Below, piece after piece: positions 52,319 through 63,881 of a stretch of DNA of 64,000 nucleotides. Location: NCBI RefSeq assembly GCF_902498195.1, contig NZ_CABVIY010000004.1, positions 558,001 through 622,000 of the forward strand. Direction: 5' to 3'. The notes beneath the pieces were generated by a model. The model did not search any database and had not been told where the DNA came from. It saw only the letters and a program-made list of their open reading frames with translations. This DNA comes from Pseudomonas fluorescens (GTDB lineage Bacteria; Pseudomonadota; Gammaproteobacteria; Pseudomonadales; Pseudomonadaceae). Position 1 is the first letter of the stretch; the number at the start of each line of letters is the position of its first letter. Position numbers and translations under genes: made by a program.

Positions 52319-54112
52319 ATGAGCAGATCCACCCGAACGAGCGAGACCGCCCCCATCACCCAGCGTCCCCCGGCGACCGGCCGAAAGCGTCGCGCTCGCA
52401 AGGAGGGCGATGTCCCGGACAACCCCCAGCAAAAAGAGCTGATGGGTACGGCCGCCGATCAGACCCTGGCAGGCAATCCGCTCGTCGGCGTGCGCGCCGC
52501 GGACCTGGCCAGCTCGGCCGGCTGCCTGCTCAAGGCCGTGGGCAAGTCGCCGCTCAAGGCGGGCGCTCATCTGGGGGGCTACCTGAAGGCGCTGCGCGGC
52601 ATCGTCGGCGGTAACTCCAGCATCGCGCCGGACCCCAAGGACAAGCGCTTCGCCGATCCGGCCTGGCAATCCAACGCCTTCTTGCGCGCACTGCTGCAAA
52701 GCTACCTGGCGGGCCAAAGCGAGCTGACCCGCTTCATCGAAGCCACCGACCTTGCCCCGTTGGAAAAGGGCCGGGCCCGGTTCGTCGCAGCACTCCTGGC
52801 CGATGCAGTGGCACCGAGCAACTCGCCGCTGACCAATCCGGCGGCGCTGCGAAAGCTGGTGGATACAGGTGGCATGAGCCTGGCCAGGGGTGCCCGTCAA
52901 TTCGGTCAGGACCTGCTGAACAACCGTGGCATCCCGAGTCAGGTCGACAGCACGCCGTTCAAGGTGGGGGAAAACATCGCCACGGCCAAGGGTGAGGTGG
53001 TGTTTCGCAACGAGATGTTCGAGCTTCTGCAGTTCGCGCCCACCACCGGACAGATCTATGCCCGGCCCTTGGTGATGTCGCCGCCGCAAATCAACAAGTA
53101 CTACGCCATCGACCTGTCGCCGGAGAAAAGCCTGATCAAGTGGATCCAGGACAGCGGCGTGAACCTCTTCGTCATCAGCTGGCGCAACCCCACACGTTTA
53201 CACCGCGACTGGGGCTTGTCCGAGTACGCGCTGTGCCTGGACCAGGCCGTGGACGTGGCGCGCAGGATCACTGGTAGCCCGGATGTGAACATGTGGGGCT
53301 CTTGCTCGGGCGGCATCACCCTGGCGGCTTATCTGGGCTGGCTGGCGGCTCGCGGCGAAGGCCACAAAGTGCTGAATACCAGCTGGGCCGTGTGTGTGCT
53401 CGACATGCCCTCGGCGCTGGACGACACCACCCTGGGGCTGTTCACCACCCCGTCCGCCCTGCGCGCGGCCAAGGCCAGCTCCCGGCGCAAAGGCGTGCTG
53501 AGCGGCCAGGGCCTGGCCCGGATGTTCGCCTGGATGCGACCCAACGACCTGATCTGGAACTATTGGGTCAACAATTACCTGCTGGGCAACAAGCCGCCAG
53601 CCTTCGACATCCTGGCCTGGAACAACGACACCACGCGGCTTCCCGCGCAACTGCACGCGGACTACCTGGACCTGATCCAGCAAAACCCCTACAGCAACCC
53701 GGGCTCCCTGGAGATTGCCGGCGAATCCATCGACATGACCCAAGTGAAGGTGGGGGCCTATGTGGTGGGGGGCACCACCGACCACATTACCCCTTGGCAA
53801 GGCTGCTACGGCACCGCCCGGTTGTTTGGCGAGGACACCACCTACGTGCTGTCCAACGCCGGCCATCTACAGAGCCTGGTGAACCCGCCGGGCAACCCCA
53901 AGTCGTTCTATTACGCGGCGCCTGCCGCCGCCGAGACCCCGCAAGCCTGGTTGCAGGACGCCGGGGAGCGCCAGCCCGGCAGCTGGTGGCCGCATTGGCG
54001 TGAATGGATCGGGCAGCGCTCGGGCGACAGCCTGCCATCGCCGAAGAAGCTCGGCTCGCGCAAGTATCCGCCCCTGTGCCCCGCACCTGGCACCTATGTC
54101 ATGGAGCGTTGA
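52319..54112 (+). CDS. phaC: Orphan class II-type polyhydroxyalkanoate synthase
   Basis: A 597-residue PHA synthase. The lipase-like box is WGSCSGGITLA with catalytic Cys329; the Asp is in GGTTDHITPWQGCY and the His in SNAGHLQSLVNPPG. It polymerises hydroxyacyl-CoA, in class II mainly medium chain length. The N-terminus has an extra basic, low-complexity stretch (TRTSETAPITQRPPATGRKR) compared with the usual PhaC1/PhaC2. No phaZ, phaD or phasin genes are adjacent, so it is an additional copy outside the pha locus. ATG 52319 is uncertain. Confidence 0.85.
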   Translation: MSRSTRTSETAPITQRPPATGRKRRARKEGDVPDNPQQKELMGTAADQTLAGNPLVGVRAADLASSAGCLLKAVGKSPLKAGAHLGGYLKALRGIVGGNSSIAPDPKDKRFADPAWQSNAFLRALLQSYLAGQSELTRFIEATDLAPLEKGRARFVAALLADAVAPSNSPLTNPAALRKLVDTGGMSLARGARQFGQDLLNNRGIPSQVDSTPFKVGENIATAKGEVVFRNEMFELLQFAPTTGQIYARPLVMSPPQINKYYAIDLSPEKSLIKWIQDSGVNLFVISWRNPTRLHRDWGLSEYALCLDQAVDVARRITGSPDVNMWGSCSGGITLAAYLGWLAARGEGHKVLNTSWAVCVLDMPSALDDTTLGLFTTPSALRAAKASSRRKGVLSGQGLARMFAWMRPNDLIWNYWVNNYLLGNKPPAFDILAWNNDTTRLPAQLHADYLDLIQQNPYSNPGSLEIAGESIDMTQVKVGAYVVGGTTDHITPWQGCYGTARLFGEDTTYVLSNAGHLQSLVNPPGNPKSFYYAAPAAAETPQAWLQDAGERQPGSWWPHWREWIGQRSGDSLPSPKKLGSRKYPPLCPAPGTYVMER

Positions 54113-54203
54113 GGCGGCGGGGGCTGGTGCGACCGGTCTGCCCACCTGCGTATGGCCGCGAGGGTGCCGGATCAGATTGATCCGTCCTGAAGGGTGGAGG
54201 ATT

Positions 54204-54245
54204 TAAAGATCGCAGCCGGCGACAGCTCCTGCGGGCGATCTTTTG
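54204..54245. repeat. Degenerate family-A REP
   Basis: AAGATCGCAGCCGGCGACAG then CTCCTGCGGGCGATCTTTTG. This is one arm with a truncated partner, seen only in part. Confidence 0.65.
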
Positions 54246-54262
54246 AGTCCGGGAAACAAAAT

Positions 54263-54293
54263 GGCCACCCCGGCATCGTTTGCCGGGGTGGCC
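54263..54293 (-). terminator. Rho-independent terminator after katG
   Basis: A perfect 13-bp stem (GGCCACCCCGGCA / TGCCGGGGTGGCC) with a 5-nt loop, followed on the reverse strand by ATTTTGTTT, 20 bp after the katG stop. Confidence 0.85.
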
Positions 54294-54312
54294 AAGGGTC
54301 TTGCCGGTTACA

Positions 54313-56923
<2,611 letters not shown>

Positions 56924-58105
56924 ATGAGCGATGTGCCACAATGGTGGATGTCACCGCAGCATTATCAGGCGAACTCAATGGATGGCCTTGGATTTCGGCA
57001 CGAGCAGGAACGCTTTATCGCCCAGCAGGTGCGCACGGATCGGTTGCACCAGCTGTTTCGGCAATCGGTTACCGCTGTTCTTGGCAGTTTTCTGGCATTG
57101 GTCATGTTGTGCTGGCTGTGTTGGGAGCGCTTCGATCATTCCGTCATCGCCGGGTGGGTCATCCTGTTGACCGCCTCGACGTTTCTACGCATCTCGATGT
57201 TCGTGATGTATTTCCGCAGCCCGGAAGCGGCGCGCACGCCGCAACGCTGGGAGCGCATCTACCTGGTCACCCTGGTGCTCTCCGCCAGCATCTGGGGCGG
57301 TGGCGCGCTGGCGGTCATGCCGGCCGACGACCTGCTGGCCCAGGCGCTGGTCATGCTGTTTACCGTAGGCATGTCGGTCAGCGCGGTGTCGTGCTACTCG
57401 GCCTATCGCTACATGACGGTGGTGTCGATCGCGCTGGTGTTGCTGCCTTCTACCTTCTGGCTGCTGTTCCAGCCCTCGACCCTTCAGGTCGGCATGGGCC
57501 TGGCCGTGCTGGTTTTTGCCTCCTTTGTGTGCAGCGCCACGCGCAAACTCTCCGATGCCCTGGAGACGGCCTTCCGCCTGACCCGTGAAATGGAGCTGGC
57601 GCACAGCATCTCCACGCGCGCCGCACAGACCGATGAACTGACCGGCCTGAAAAACCGCCGGGCGTTTTTCGAGCAGGCCCAGCGGCTTTACAACCATTGC
57701 CAGCACTACCAGTTGCCGCTGTGTGCGGTGATGCTGGACATGGACCATTTCAAACACATCAACGACACCTACGGGCACCAGGTCGGCGACCAGGTGCTGC
57801 GGCAAATGGGCGTGGTCATCGGCCGTTCATTTCGCGAAAGCGATGTGTATGGCCGGCTGGGCGGCGAGGAGTTCGCCGTTCTGCTGCCGGACACCTCCCT
57901 CGAAACCGCGCAACACATTGCCGAGGCACTGGTCCATTCCATCGCCGGGCTGATGACCGGGCCGGTGCACTGCATCACGGCCAGCGTCGGGGTGGCGTCC
58001 ATGGCGTCCGGCGACAAGGACCTGCACAGTCTGATGAGCAACGCGGACAAAGCCTTGTACCGGGCCAAGGCCCGGGGGCGTAATCAGGTGGTGGTGTCGG
58101 ACTGA
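56924..58105 (+). CDS. Membrane-bound diguanylate cyclase (GGDEF family)
   Basis: A 393-residue protein. The N-terminal half has six hydrophobic segments (e.g. VLGSFLALVMLCWLCWERF; VTLVLSASIWGGGALAVMPA), forming a MASE-like sensor of unknown ligand. The GGDEF domain starts at TDELTGLKNRRAFFEQ and has DMDHFKHINDTYGHQVGD and the catalytic signature RLGGEEFAVLLP. It therefore makes c-di-GMP. No RxxD inhibitory site is obvious just before GGEEF (ESDVYGRLGGEEF). ATG 56924 is preferred because AGGTG precedes it. Confidence 0.9.
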   Translation: MSDVPQWWMSPQHYQANSMDGLGFRHEQERFIAQQVRTDRLHQLFRQSVTAVLGSFLALVMLCWLCWERFDHSVIAGWVILLTASTFLRISMFVMYFRSPEAARTPQRWERIYLVTLVLSASIWGGGALAVMPADDLLAQALVMLFTVGMSVSAVSCYSAYRYMTVVSIALVLLPSTFWLLFQPSTLQVGMGLAVLVFASFVCSATRKLSDALETAFRLTREMELAHSISTRAAQTDELTGLKNRRAFFEQAQRLYNHCQHYQLPLCAVMLDMDHFKHINDTYGHQVGDQVLRQMGVVIGRSFRESDVYGRLGGEEFAVLLPDTSLETAQHIAEALVHSIAGLMTGPVHCITASVGVASMASGDKDLHSLMSNADKALYRAKARGRNQVVVSD

Positions 58106-58225
58106 TTCGTGGATCAATGCGATGCATCTGATGAACCAGGCGCGCACCACTGGTCGCGGGGCTCTTGATCTGTAGAATCAAAATACCTATTTTTGAATCT
58201 GTGGATTGATAAAGAGGTGCCGGAC

Positions 58226-58633
58226 ATGCCACTCGCCCTTCAGGCGCAGCAGGAATTTACCAAAAACCAGTGCGTGACCGGCCTGCGCGCCGCGGTCGGC
58301 ATTCTCGAAAAATGGGCGGCCTCCAGCGAGCAGGCCTGTCGTATCCTGCGCATTTCCCGCAGCACCTACACCCGCGCCCGGCAGCATGATCCCGCCTGGG
58401 CCGTGGCGCTGGACGCCGACCAGATGCAGCGCATCAGCTTTGTGCTGAACATCCACGCCACCCTGCGCCTGATCTTCGATAACCCGCAAAACGTCTACGG
58501 CTTTGTGTCGATGAGCAACGACAACGAGTTTTTCAATGGACGCAGCCCGCTGGAGATCATGTCCCAGGGCGACATGATTTCGCTGTACGAAACCTTTCGC
58601 CGCATCGACGCGTTGCGGGGCGCGCAATGGTGA
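58226..58633 (+). CDS. Xre-type antitoxin of a RES/Xre system (MbcA/ParS domain)
   Basis: A 135-residue protein with a helical N-terminal Xre-like domain (AAVGILEKWAASSEQACRIL, RISRSTYTRARQ) and the C-terminal toxin-binding domain (INMH-like LNIHATLRLIFDNPQNVYGF, FNGRSPLEIMSQGDMISLYE). It neutralises the RES toxin and probably autoregulates. AGAGGTG lies 7 bp before ATG 58226, and it overlaps the toxin gene by 7 bp. Confidence 0.9.
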   Translation: MPLALQAQQEFTKNQCVTGLRAAVGILEKWAASSEQACRILRISRSTYTRARQHDPAWAVALDADQMQRISFVLNIHATLRLIFDNPQNVYGFVSMSNDNEFFNGRSPLEIMSQGDMISLYETFRRIDALRGAQW

Positions 58634-59319
58634 GGGGCAGGCAGCTGCCAACGTTTGCCGGCGAAACCTTGCAGGCCTATCGGCTGGTCAATTCGAAGTT
58701 TCCACCGATTGCGATGTTCGATGACGTGGCCGACGCGGACGAGTTCGAGGTGCTGTACGAGATTCAGGCACTGACCAATCCGCGCCTGAAAAACGAAGTC
58801 GGGCAGCTGGAGTTGATCCCGCGCAGCGAGATCCCGTTCGGCATACCCGGCTGTTCCTACGCGACGGCGCCCTTTACCCACGTCAACCCGGCGGGGTCGC
58901 GCTTCAGCGATGGCAGCTTTGGCGTGTTGTACCTGGCCGACACCCTGGAAACGGCGTTGGCCGAGGTCCAGCATCATCAAGCGCGGTACTGGTCGAAGGT
59001 GCCCGACCTCAACTATGAGCGCTTTGTCTTTCGCGGGCTGTCCTGCTCGTTCGTGGACAAGGCGATGAAGGACGCGACGACCGTCGCCGTGACCGATCCG
59101 ATCTACGATCCCGACGATTACAGCCACTCCCATGGCTTCGGCAAAGCCATCCGGCAAGCCCGGTGTCCCGGCCTGCGTTACCACTCGGTGCGCAGGCCCG
59201 GCAGCCATTGCTGGGCATTGATGACCCCAAGGCCGATGCGGTCGATCATCCAGAGCGCCCATTACGAAATGATCTGGAACCGCCAGGTCACCAGCGTCAA
59301 CCAGATCAGCGAAGCCTGA
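58627..59319 (+). CDS. RES-domain NAD+ phosphorylase toxin
   Basis: A 230-residue toxin of the RES family, which depletes cellular NAD+. The fold's conserved segments are YRLVNSKFPP (Arg), SRFSDGSFGVLYLADTLETA (Arg, Tyr, Glu) and SHGFGKAIRQARCPGLRYHS followed by SVRRPGSHCWALM. It is translationally coupled to the antitoxin. The pair is inserted between a diguanylate cyclase and an ABC transporter operon and may be an acquired module, although its composition is not strikingly different. Confidence 0.92.
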   Translation: MVRGRQLPTFAGETLQAYRLVNSKFPPIAMFDDVADADEFEVLYEIQALTNPRLKNEVGQLELIPRSEIPFGIPGCSYATAPFTHVNPAGSRFSDGSFGVLYLADTLETALAEVQHHQARYWSKVPDLNYERFVFRGLSCSFVDKAMKDATTVAVTDPIYDPDDYSHSHGFGKAIRQARCPGLRYHSVRRPGSHCWALMTPRPMRSIIQSAHYEMIWNRQVTSVNQISEA

Positions 59320-59321
59320 CC

Positions 59322-60089
59322 TCAGGCCTTGACCCAGCGTTGCCGGCTCCAGCTGCTCAGCGAGTCGACGGCAAACACCAGCACCAGCATCGCCAGGATC
59401 ACGGTGCTGGCCTGGGCTTCCTGGAACAGGCTGAGGCTGACATACAGCATCTGCCCCAAGCCCCCCGCACCGACGAAGCCGAGCACGCTGGCCATGCGGA
59501 TATTGTTTTCCCAGCGGTAGAGGATATAGGCCAGCAGCTGCGGCAAGAGGTTGGGCAGAGTGCCGTAACAAAAGGCCCACACGGCATTGGCGCCTTGCAG
59601 GCGGATCGCTTCGGCCGGCTGTGGCGGAGTGTTTTCCAGCGCTTCGGCGAACAACCGGCCGAGCACGCCGGTGGTGTGTAAAGCCAGCGCCAGGGTCCCG
59701 GCATTGGGCCCCAGGCCGGCGGCGAGCACCATCAGTGCGGCCCACACCAGCTCGGGAATCGCCCGCAGGGCGTTGAGGATCAGCCGCGCCACGCTCTTGA
59801 ACGGCCAGCCGAAGCGCCCGGCCGCCGGCAACGCCAATGCCAACCCGAACACCGCCGCGAGCAAGGTGCCGAGGGCGGACATGGCGAGGGTTTCCAGGGC
59901 GCCACGGGCGATGGCCTGCAGGTGCGCCGCGCTCAAGTCCGGGCTGAGAAAACGCTGGGCGTAGGCGCCCATCTGCTTCAGGTTGCCACTGTCGACCAGC
60001 GCGCCGAGATCGATGCCCAGATAGCTGAACGACGCGACCACCGCCACGCCGATGCACAGCAGCAGGGCCAGGTTGATCAGGCGATTCAT
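59322..60089 (-). CDS. PhnE-type ABC transporter permease 2
   Basis: A 255-residue permease with the EAA-like loop and typical PhnE segments (LRAIPELVWAALMVLAAGLG; LASVLGFVGAGGLGQML-like region). It is the last gene of the four-gene transporter operon. Its start overlaps permease 1 by 4 bp. Confidence 0.88.
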   Translation of the reverse strand: MNRLINLALLLCIGVAVVASFSYLGIDLGALVDSGNLKQMGAYAQRFLSPDLSAAHLQAIARGALETLAMSALGTLLAAVFGLALALPAAGRFGWPFKSVARLILNALRAIPELVWAALMVLAAGLGPNAGTLALALHTTGVLGRLFAEALENTPPQPAEAIRLQGANAVWAFCYGTLPNLLPQLLAYILYRWENNIRMASVLGFVGAGGLGQMLYVSLSLFQEAQASTVILAMLVLVFAVDSLSSWSRQRWVKA

Positions 60090-60913
60090 CCCAGCCTCCA
60101 GCGCAACAGGCGGCTGAGTTGATCGGCCAGCAGCACCAGCAGCACAAAGGTCAGCAACAGGCTGGCCACTTCACCGCCGGCGAACATGCGCAAAGACAGG
60201 TCCATTTGCTGGCCCAGGCCACCGGCGCCGACGAAACCCATCACCACCGAGGCGCGGATGGCGCATTCCCAGCGGTACACCGTGTACGACAGCAACTCGG
60301 CCGCGACATTGGGCAGGATGCCATAGGCAAATGCCGCGAGCCGACCGCTGCCGGCCTGCAGCAAGGCGTGGGCGGGGCGCTGGTCCACCGACTCGAAGAT
60401 CTCCGCGTAGACCTTGCCCAGCATGCCGCTGTAGGTGATGGCGATGGCCAGCACCCCGGCGGTCGGGCCGAGGCCCACGGCGCGCACGAACAGCAGCGCC
60501 CAGACAATTTCCGGCACGCTGCGCAGGAAGATCAGCAAGCCGCGCACCGGCCAGCGCAGCAGTCGCCCGCAAACGCCGGGGCGCCCGGCGCGGGAGGCGG
60601 CGGACAGCGACAGCGCGCGGCTGGCCAGCAGGCTGGCGGGCACCGCCAACAGCAACGCCAGGGTCATGCCGGCCGTGGCAATGGCCAGGGTTTGCAGGGT
60701 GGCTTGCCACAGCAGTGTGAGGAATTCATCGCCAGTGGCCGGTGGCCAGAAGGTCGAGACAAAGCGGCCCATTTCGCTTTGGCTGTCGGTCGCCAACAAC
60801 ACGCCCAGGTCCAGCTCGCTGAAGCGGATGCCCGGCCACAACAGGGCAATGGCCAGCAGGCTGAGCAGCAGGCGCGGCCGGGTGGCCGGATCTCGGGCGT
60901 CGCCGGTCAGCAT
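60086..60913 (-). CDS. PhnE-type ABC transporter permease 1
   Basis: A 275-residue permease homologous to the next gene (LRSVPEIVWALLFVRAVGLG; ASVVMGFVGAGGLGQQMDLS). Two related permeases would form a heterodimer. It overlaps the ATPase gene by 7 bp. Confidence 0.88.
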   Translation of the reverse strand: MLTGDARDPATRPRLLLSLLAIALLWPGIRFSELDLGVLLATDSQSEMGRFVSTFWPPATGDEFLTLLWQATLQTLAIATAGMTLALLLAVPASLLASRALSLSAASRAGRPGVCGRLLRWPVRGLLIFLRSVPEIVWALLFVRAVGLGPTAGVLAIAITYSGMLGKVYAEIFESVDQRPAHALLQAGSGRLAAFAYGILPNVAAELLSYTVYRWECAIRASVVMGFVGAGGLGQQMDLSLRMFAGGEVASLLLTFVLLVLLADQLSRLLRWRLG

Positions 60914-61704
60914 CGGGGAATCTGCACGCTCAAGGCGGGCGGGGACGCCGGGGGCGATTGCAGTTGCTCGTTGGCGTAGAGCGCGTCGAGCCGCTCGCGG
61001 TCGACGGCGCCGGCCGGCAGGTCGAACAGGATCTGCCCGTCGCGCAGGCCGATGATCCGTGGAAAATGCGCCAGGGCCAGTTCCACCGCATGCAGGCTGG
61101 CGACCAGGGTGACCTGGTGCTCACGGGCGTGCCGGCAGAGCACCGACAGGGTGTGCCCGGCCAGCACCGGGTCCATGGCCGACACCGGCTCATCGGCCAG
61201 CAACACCTCGGGCGCCTGATACAGCACGCGGGCCACGCCGACGCGTTGCAACTGGCCACCGGACAGTTGCTGGCACTGTGCAAACAACTTGTCACCCAGG
61301 TCCAGCCGGGCCAGCGCCGCCCGCGCGCCCGGAATGTCCACCGGGTGCAGCAGGTTCAGCAGGCTGCGGCCCAGGCCCCACTGGCCCAGCTTGCCGGCCA
61401 GCACCGCCGTGATCACACGCTGGCGCGGAGGCAGGGGCGGCGACTGGTGCACCAGGCCGATACGGGCGCGCAGGCGTTGGCGCTCGCGGGCCGACAGGTG
61501 CCAGGCGCGCTCGCCCAGCACGTGCAACTCGCCGCCGCCAGGGCGCAGGGCGGTGGCCAGGAGGTTGAGCAGGCTCGACTTGCCCGCGCCGGACGGGCCG
61601 ATGATGGCGACCTGTTCGCCGGCCGCGATGTGCAGGTCCACGCCGCGCAGCGCCTGGACGCCGTTGGCGTGGGTCAGGCTGACGCCGGTCAGCTGCAAGG
61701 TCAT
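60907..61704 (-). CDS. PhnC-type ABC transporter ATPase
   Basis: A 265-residue ATPase with Walker A GPSGAGKSSLLN, signature LSGGQLQRVGVARVL, Walker B VLLADEPVSAMDP and H-loop-like SLHAVELAL. It drives import together with the two permeases and the binding protein. It overlaps the binding-protein gene by 4 bp (ATGA). Confidence 0.92.
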   Translation of the reverse strand: MTLQLTGVSLTHANGVQALRGVDLHIAAGEQVAIIGPSGAGKSSLLNLLATALRPGGGELHVLGERAWHLSARERQRLRARIGLVHQSPPLPPRQRVITAVLAGKLGQWGLGRSLLNLLHPVDIPGARAALARLDLGDKLFAQCQQLSGGQLQRVGVARVLYQAPEVLLADEPVSAMDPVLAGHTLSVLCRHAREHQVTLVASLHAVELALAHFPRIIGLRDGQILFDLPAGAVDRERLDALYANEQLQSPPASPPALSVQIPRC

Positions 61705-62552
61705 TTCAGCAGGTCGGCGGCGCGTGCGGCTTCCTCGATGCCCTTGTAGTTCTCGGGGTTGGTCTCGATGAAGCGGCTGGCGGCCTGCAGATCGAGAATC
61801 TCCTTGTCCGCGGGCTTCGCCGGATCGAGGGCCAGGAAGGCGGCCTTGATCTTGTTCGCCAGCGCCGGATCGAGGGTGCCGCGCACGGTCCAGTTGTAGT
61901 CGAAGTAGGCCGGCGTGGTGGCAAACACCTTGACCTTGTCGGTGTCGACCTTGCCGGCGGCGACCAGTTTTTCCCAGACGCTGGCGTTCAGTACCCCGGC
62001 ATCGACCTTGCCGGCCTGCACCCAGGCGACCGTGGCGTCATGGGCGCCGGAGTAGCCCACGCGACTGAAGTACGTCTCCGGCTTGATGCCATCCTTGAGC
62101 ATGAAGTAACGCGGCATCAGGCTGCCCGAGGTGGAGGACACCGAACCGAAGGCGAATGACTTGCCCTTGAGGTCGGCGAGGGATTTGACGTTCGGGTCGG
62201 CGGTGATGAATTTGCTGGTGAACTTCGCGTCCTGCTCACGCTGGACCAGGGGGATCGCATTGCCGGTTTTCAGGCGTGCCTGGACGAAGGTGAAACCGCC
62301 CAGCCAGGCCAGGTCGATGCGGTCGGTGGCCAGTGCCTCGACCACGGCCGGGTAATCGCTCACCGGCACGAACTCGACCTTCATGCCCAGTTGCTGCTCC
62401 AGATAAGCGCCCAGCGGCTTGAATTTGCGCAGCAGTTCGGTGGGCGCTTCATCGGGGATCGCGCTGACTTTCAGGGTGTCCGCCGCCTGCGTGAGCAAGG
62501 TGCAGACCGACAGGGTCAAACCGACGGCCAATGCCAGGGTACGCTTGAGCAT
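61701..62552 (-). CDS. PhnD-like oxyanion/phosphonate-type binding protein (putative selenate-type)
   Basis: A 283-residue precursor with signal peptide (about 23 residues, ending LLTQA-ADTLKV). The PhnD/PtxB fold is seen in AIPDEAPTELLRKFKPLGAY, LATDRIDLAWLGGFTFVQAR and SVSSTSGSLMPRYFMLKDGI. Proteins of this subgroup are often annotated as putative selenate-binding. The four-gene operon (binding protein, ATPase, two permeases) has the PhnDCEE layout but no phosphonate lyase genes. It lies directly downstream of arsH and arsC, 108 bp away, so an oxyanion (selenate, phosphite or an arsenic species) is plausible. Confidence 0.82.
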   Translation of the reverse strand: MLKRTLALAVGLTLSVCTLLTQAADTLKVSAIPDEAPTELLRKFKPLGAYLEQQLGMKVEFVPVSDYPAVVEALATDRIDLAWLGGFTFVQARLKTGNAIPLVQREQDAKFTSKFITADPNVKSLADLKGKSFAFGSVSSTSGSLMPRYFMLKDGIKPETYFSRVGYSGAHDATVAWVQAGKVDAGVLNASVWEKLVAAGKVDTDKVKVFATTPAYFDYNWTVRGTLDPALANKIKAAFLALDPAKPADKEILDLQAASRFIETNPENYKGIEEAARAADLLK

Positions 62553-62660
62553 GGAGTTTCTCCGTTTCGTTTGCGCTGGATTGTCGATGCGCCGGATACA
62601 GGGTGATTGCTGTGCGGCGCATTGAGAGGTTAGACGAAATGGAGCGATTGCATGGACGCG

Positions 62661-63353
62661 TCAAATTGAGCGTTGGTTGACGCGCCGGGTCAGTTCTTCT
62701 GCCGATTCCTTGCGCTCGGAGTAACGGTCAACCAGGTCCGGGCGATCGCGCAGCAGCAAGGTGAATTTCACCAGCTCCTCCATCACGTCCACCACCCGGT
62801 CATAGAGCGGGGACGGTTTCATGCGGTCGTCTTCATCGAATTCCAGCCAGGCCTTGGGCACCGAGGATTGATTGGGGAGGGTGAACATCCGCATCCAGCG
62901 ACCCAGCACACGCAGTTGATTCACCACGTTGAAAGACTGGGAACCGCCACTGACCTGCATGACCGCGAGGGTTTTGCCCTGCGTCGGGCGCAGGGCGCCA
63001 ATCGCCAGCGGCACCCAGTCGATTTGCGCCTTGAACACGGCGGACATGGCGCCATGACGCTCCGGTGAGCACCAGACCTGTCCTTCGGACCATTGCATCA
63101 GCTCAAGCAGTTCGTGAACTTTCGGATGGTCGCTGGGGGCGTCATCCGGCAAGGGAAGGCCCGAGGGGTTGAAGATCCGTGTTTCGGCGCCGAAGTGTTC
63201 GAGCAGCCGCGCGGCTTCTTCGACCAGCAGCCGGCTGAACGACCGTGCGCGGGTCGATCCGTACAACAGCAGGATGCGTGGCTTGTGTCGCCCGTCTTCA
63301 CGGGCGATGGATGGCACCAGCGAGGGGTCGAGATTGGGCAGTGTGTCGTTCAT
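62661..63353 (-). CDS. arsH: ArsH NADPH-dependent FMN oxidoreductase
   Basis: A 230-residue flavodoxin-like enzyme. It has an FMN loop ([20 protein letters not shown]), [20 protein letters not shown] and [20 protein letters not shown], the ArsH signature. ArsH oxidises trivalent methylarsenicals and related compounds, giving organoarsenical resistance. It starts 11 bp after arsC. Confidence 0.95.
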   Translation of the reverse strand: MNDTLPNLDPSLVPSIAREDGRHKPRILLLYGSTRARSFSRLLVEEAARLLEHFGAETRIFNPSGLPLPDDAPSDHPKVHELLELMQWSEGQVWCSPERHGAMSAVFKAQIDWVPLAIGALRPTQGKTLAVMQVSGGSQSFNVVNQLRVLGRWMRMFTLPNQSSVPKAWLEFDEDDRMKPSPLYDRVVDVMEELVKFTLLLRDRPDLVDRYSERKESAEELTRRVNQRSI

Positions 63354-63364
63354 GGGGGCTCCGG

Positions 63365-63835
63365 TTACAGGGTGCCGATACGGTCGAGTTCACGCTTGAG
63401 CGCATCGCGATCGAGTTCGGCGAAGGGCAGGGCGAGGAACGCCCGGCAGCGTGTTTCGATGCGCGCCAGGGTCGAGTGGAACGCAGCTTTCACCACCGGC
63501 TCATCGCCTTTTACCTCGGATGGATCCGCCAGGCCCCAATGGGCTTTGAGGGCCGGGCCGAAGTACAGGGGGCATGCCTCCCCGGCGGCGTTGTCGCAGA
63601 CGGTGATGACAATGTCCGGGGGATGACTGGCGAAGGCGTCGTTGCCTTTACTGCTTAAGCCTTCAATCGCAATGCCGGCCTCCTGAAGCGTGGTCAGGCT
63701 GCGCGGCAGCACCTGGCCCCTGGGAAAGCTGCCGGCGCTGATCGCCTGCACGCCTGGCGGTGCGAGGTGGTTGAACACGGCTTCGCTGAGGATGCTGCGG
63801 CAGCTGTTGGCGGTGCACATGAACAGGATGCGCAT
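63365..63835 (-). CDS. arsC: Arsenate reductase, low-molecular-weight phosphatase type
   Basis: A 156-residue enzyme with the PTP loop CTANSCRS at the N-terminus (catalytic Cys7, loop Arg13). The downstream Cys needed for thioredoxin-linked ArsC is seen in [16 protein letters not shown]. It reduces arsenate to arsenite for export. The operon would be expected to hold arsR and arsB upstream, outside the window. A direct-repeat AT-rich region lies just upstream. Confidence 0.92.
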   Translation of the reverse strand: MRILFMCTANSCRSILSEAVFNHLAPPGVQAISAGSFPRGQVLPRSLTTLQEAGIAIEGLSSKGNDAFASHPPDIVITVCDNAAGEACPLYFGPALKAHWGLADPSEVKGDEPVVKAAFHSTLARIETRCRAFLALPFAELDRDALKRELDRIGTL

Positions 63836-63856
63836 GGGAGTATTTTCTCTGGCTTT

Positions 63857-63881
63857 GAATATATGGATAACCGAATATATG
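63857..63881. promoter_or_regulatory. AT-rich direct repeat before arsC (candidate ArsR operator)
   Basis: GAATATATG occurs at 63857-63865 and 63873-63881, 16 bp apart, with GATAACC between, and CATATG follows nearby (63889-63894). ArsR/SmtB-type repressors bind such AT-rich repeats. The remaining 63882-64000 holds no gene I can support; an arsR or arsB gene may begin beyond the edge. Confidence 0.4.

Noticed and set aside
62657-62684. Inverted repeat CGCGTCAA/TTGACGCG at the arsH end as terminator
   Set aside because: The 12-nt loop, lack of a T-tract and overlap with the arsH stop make a terminator unlikely.
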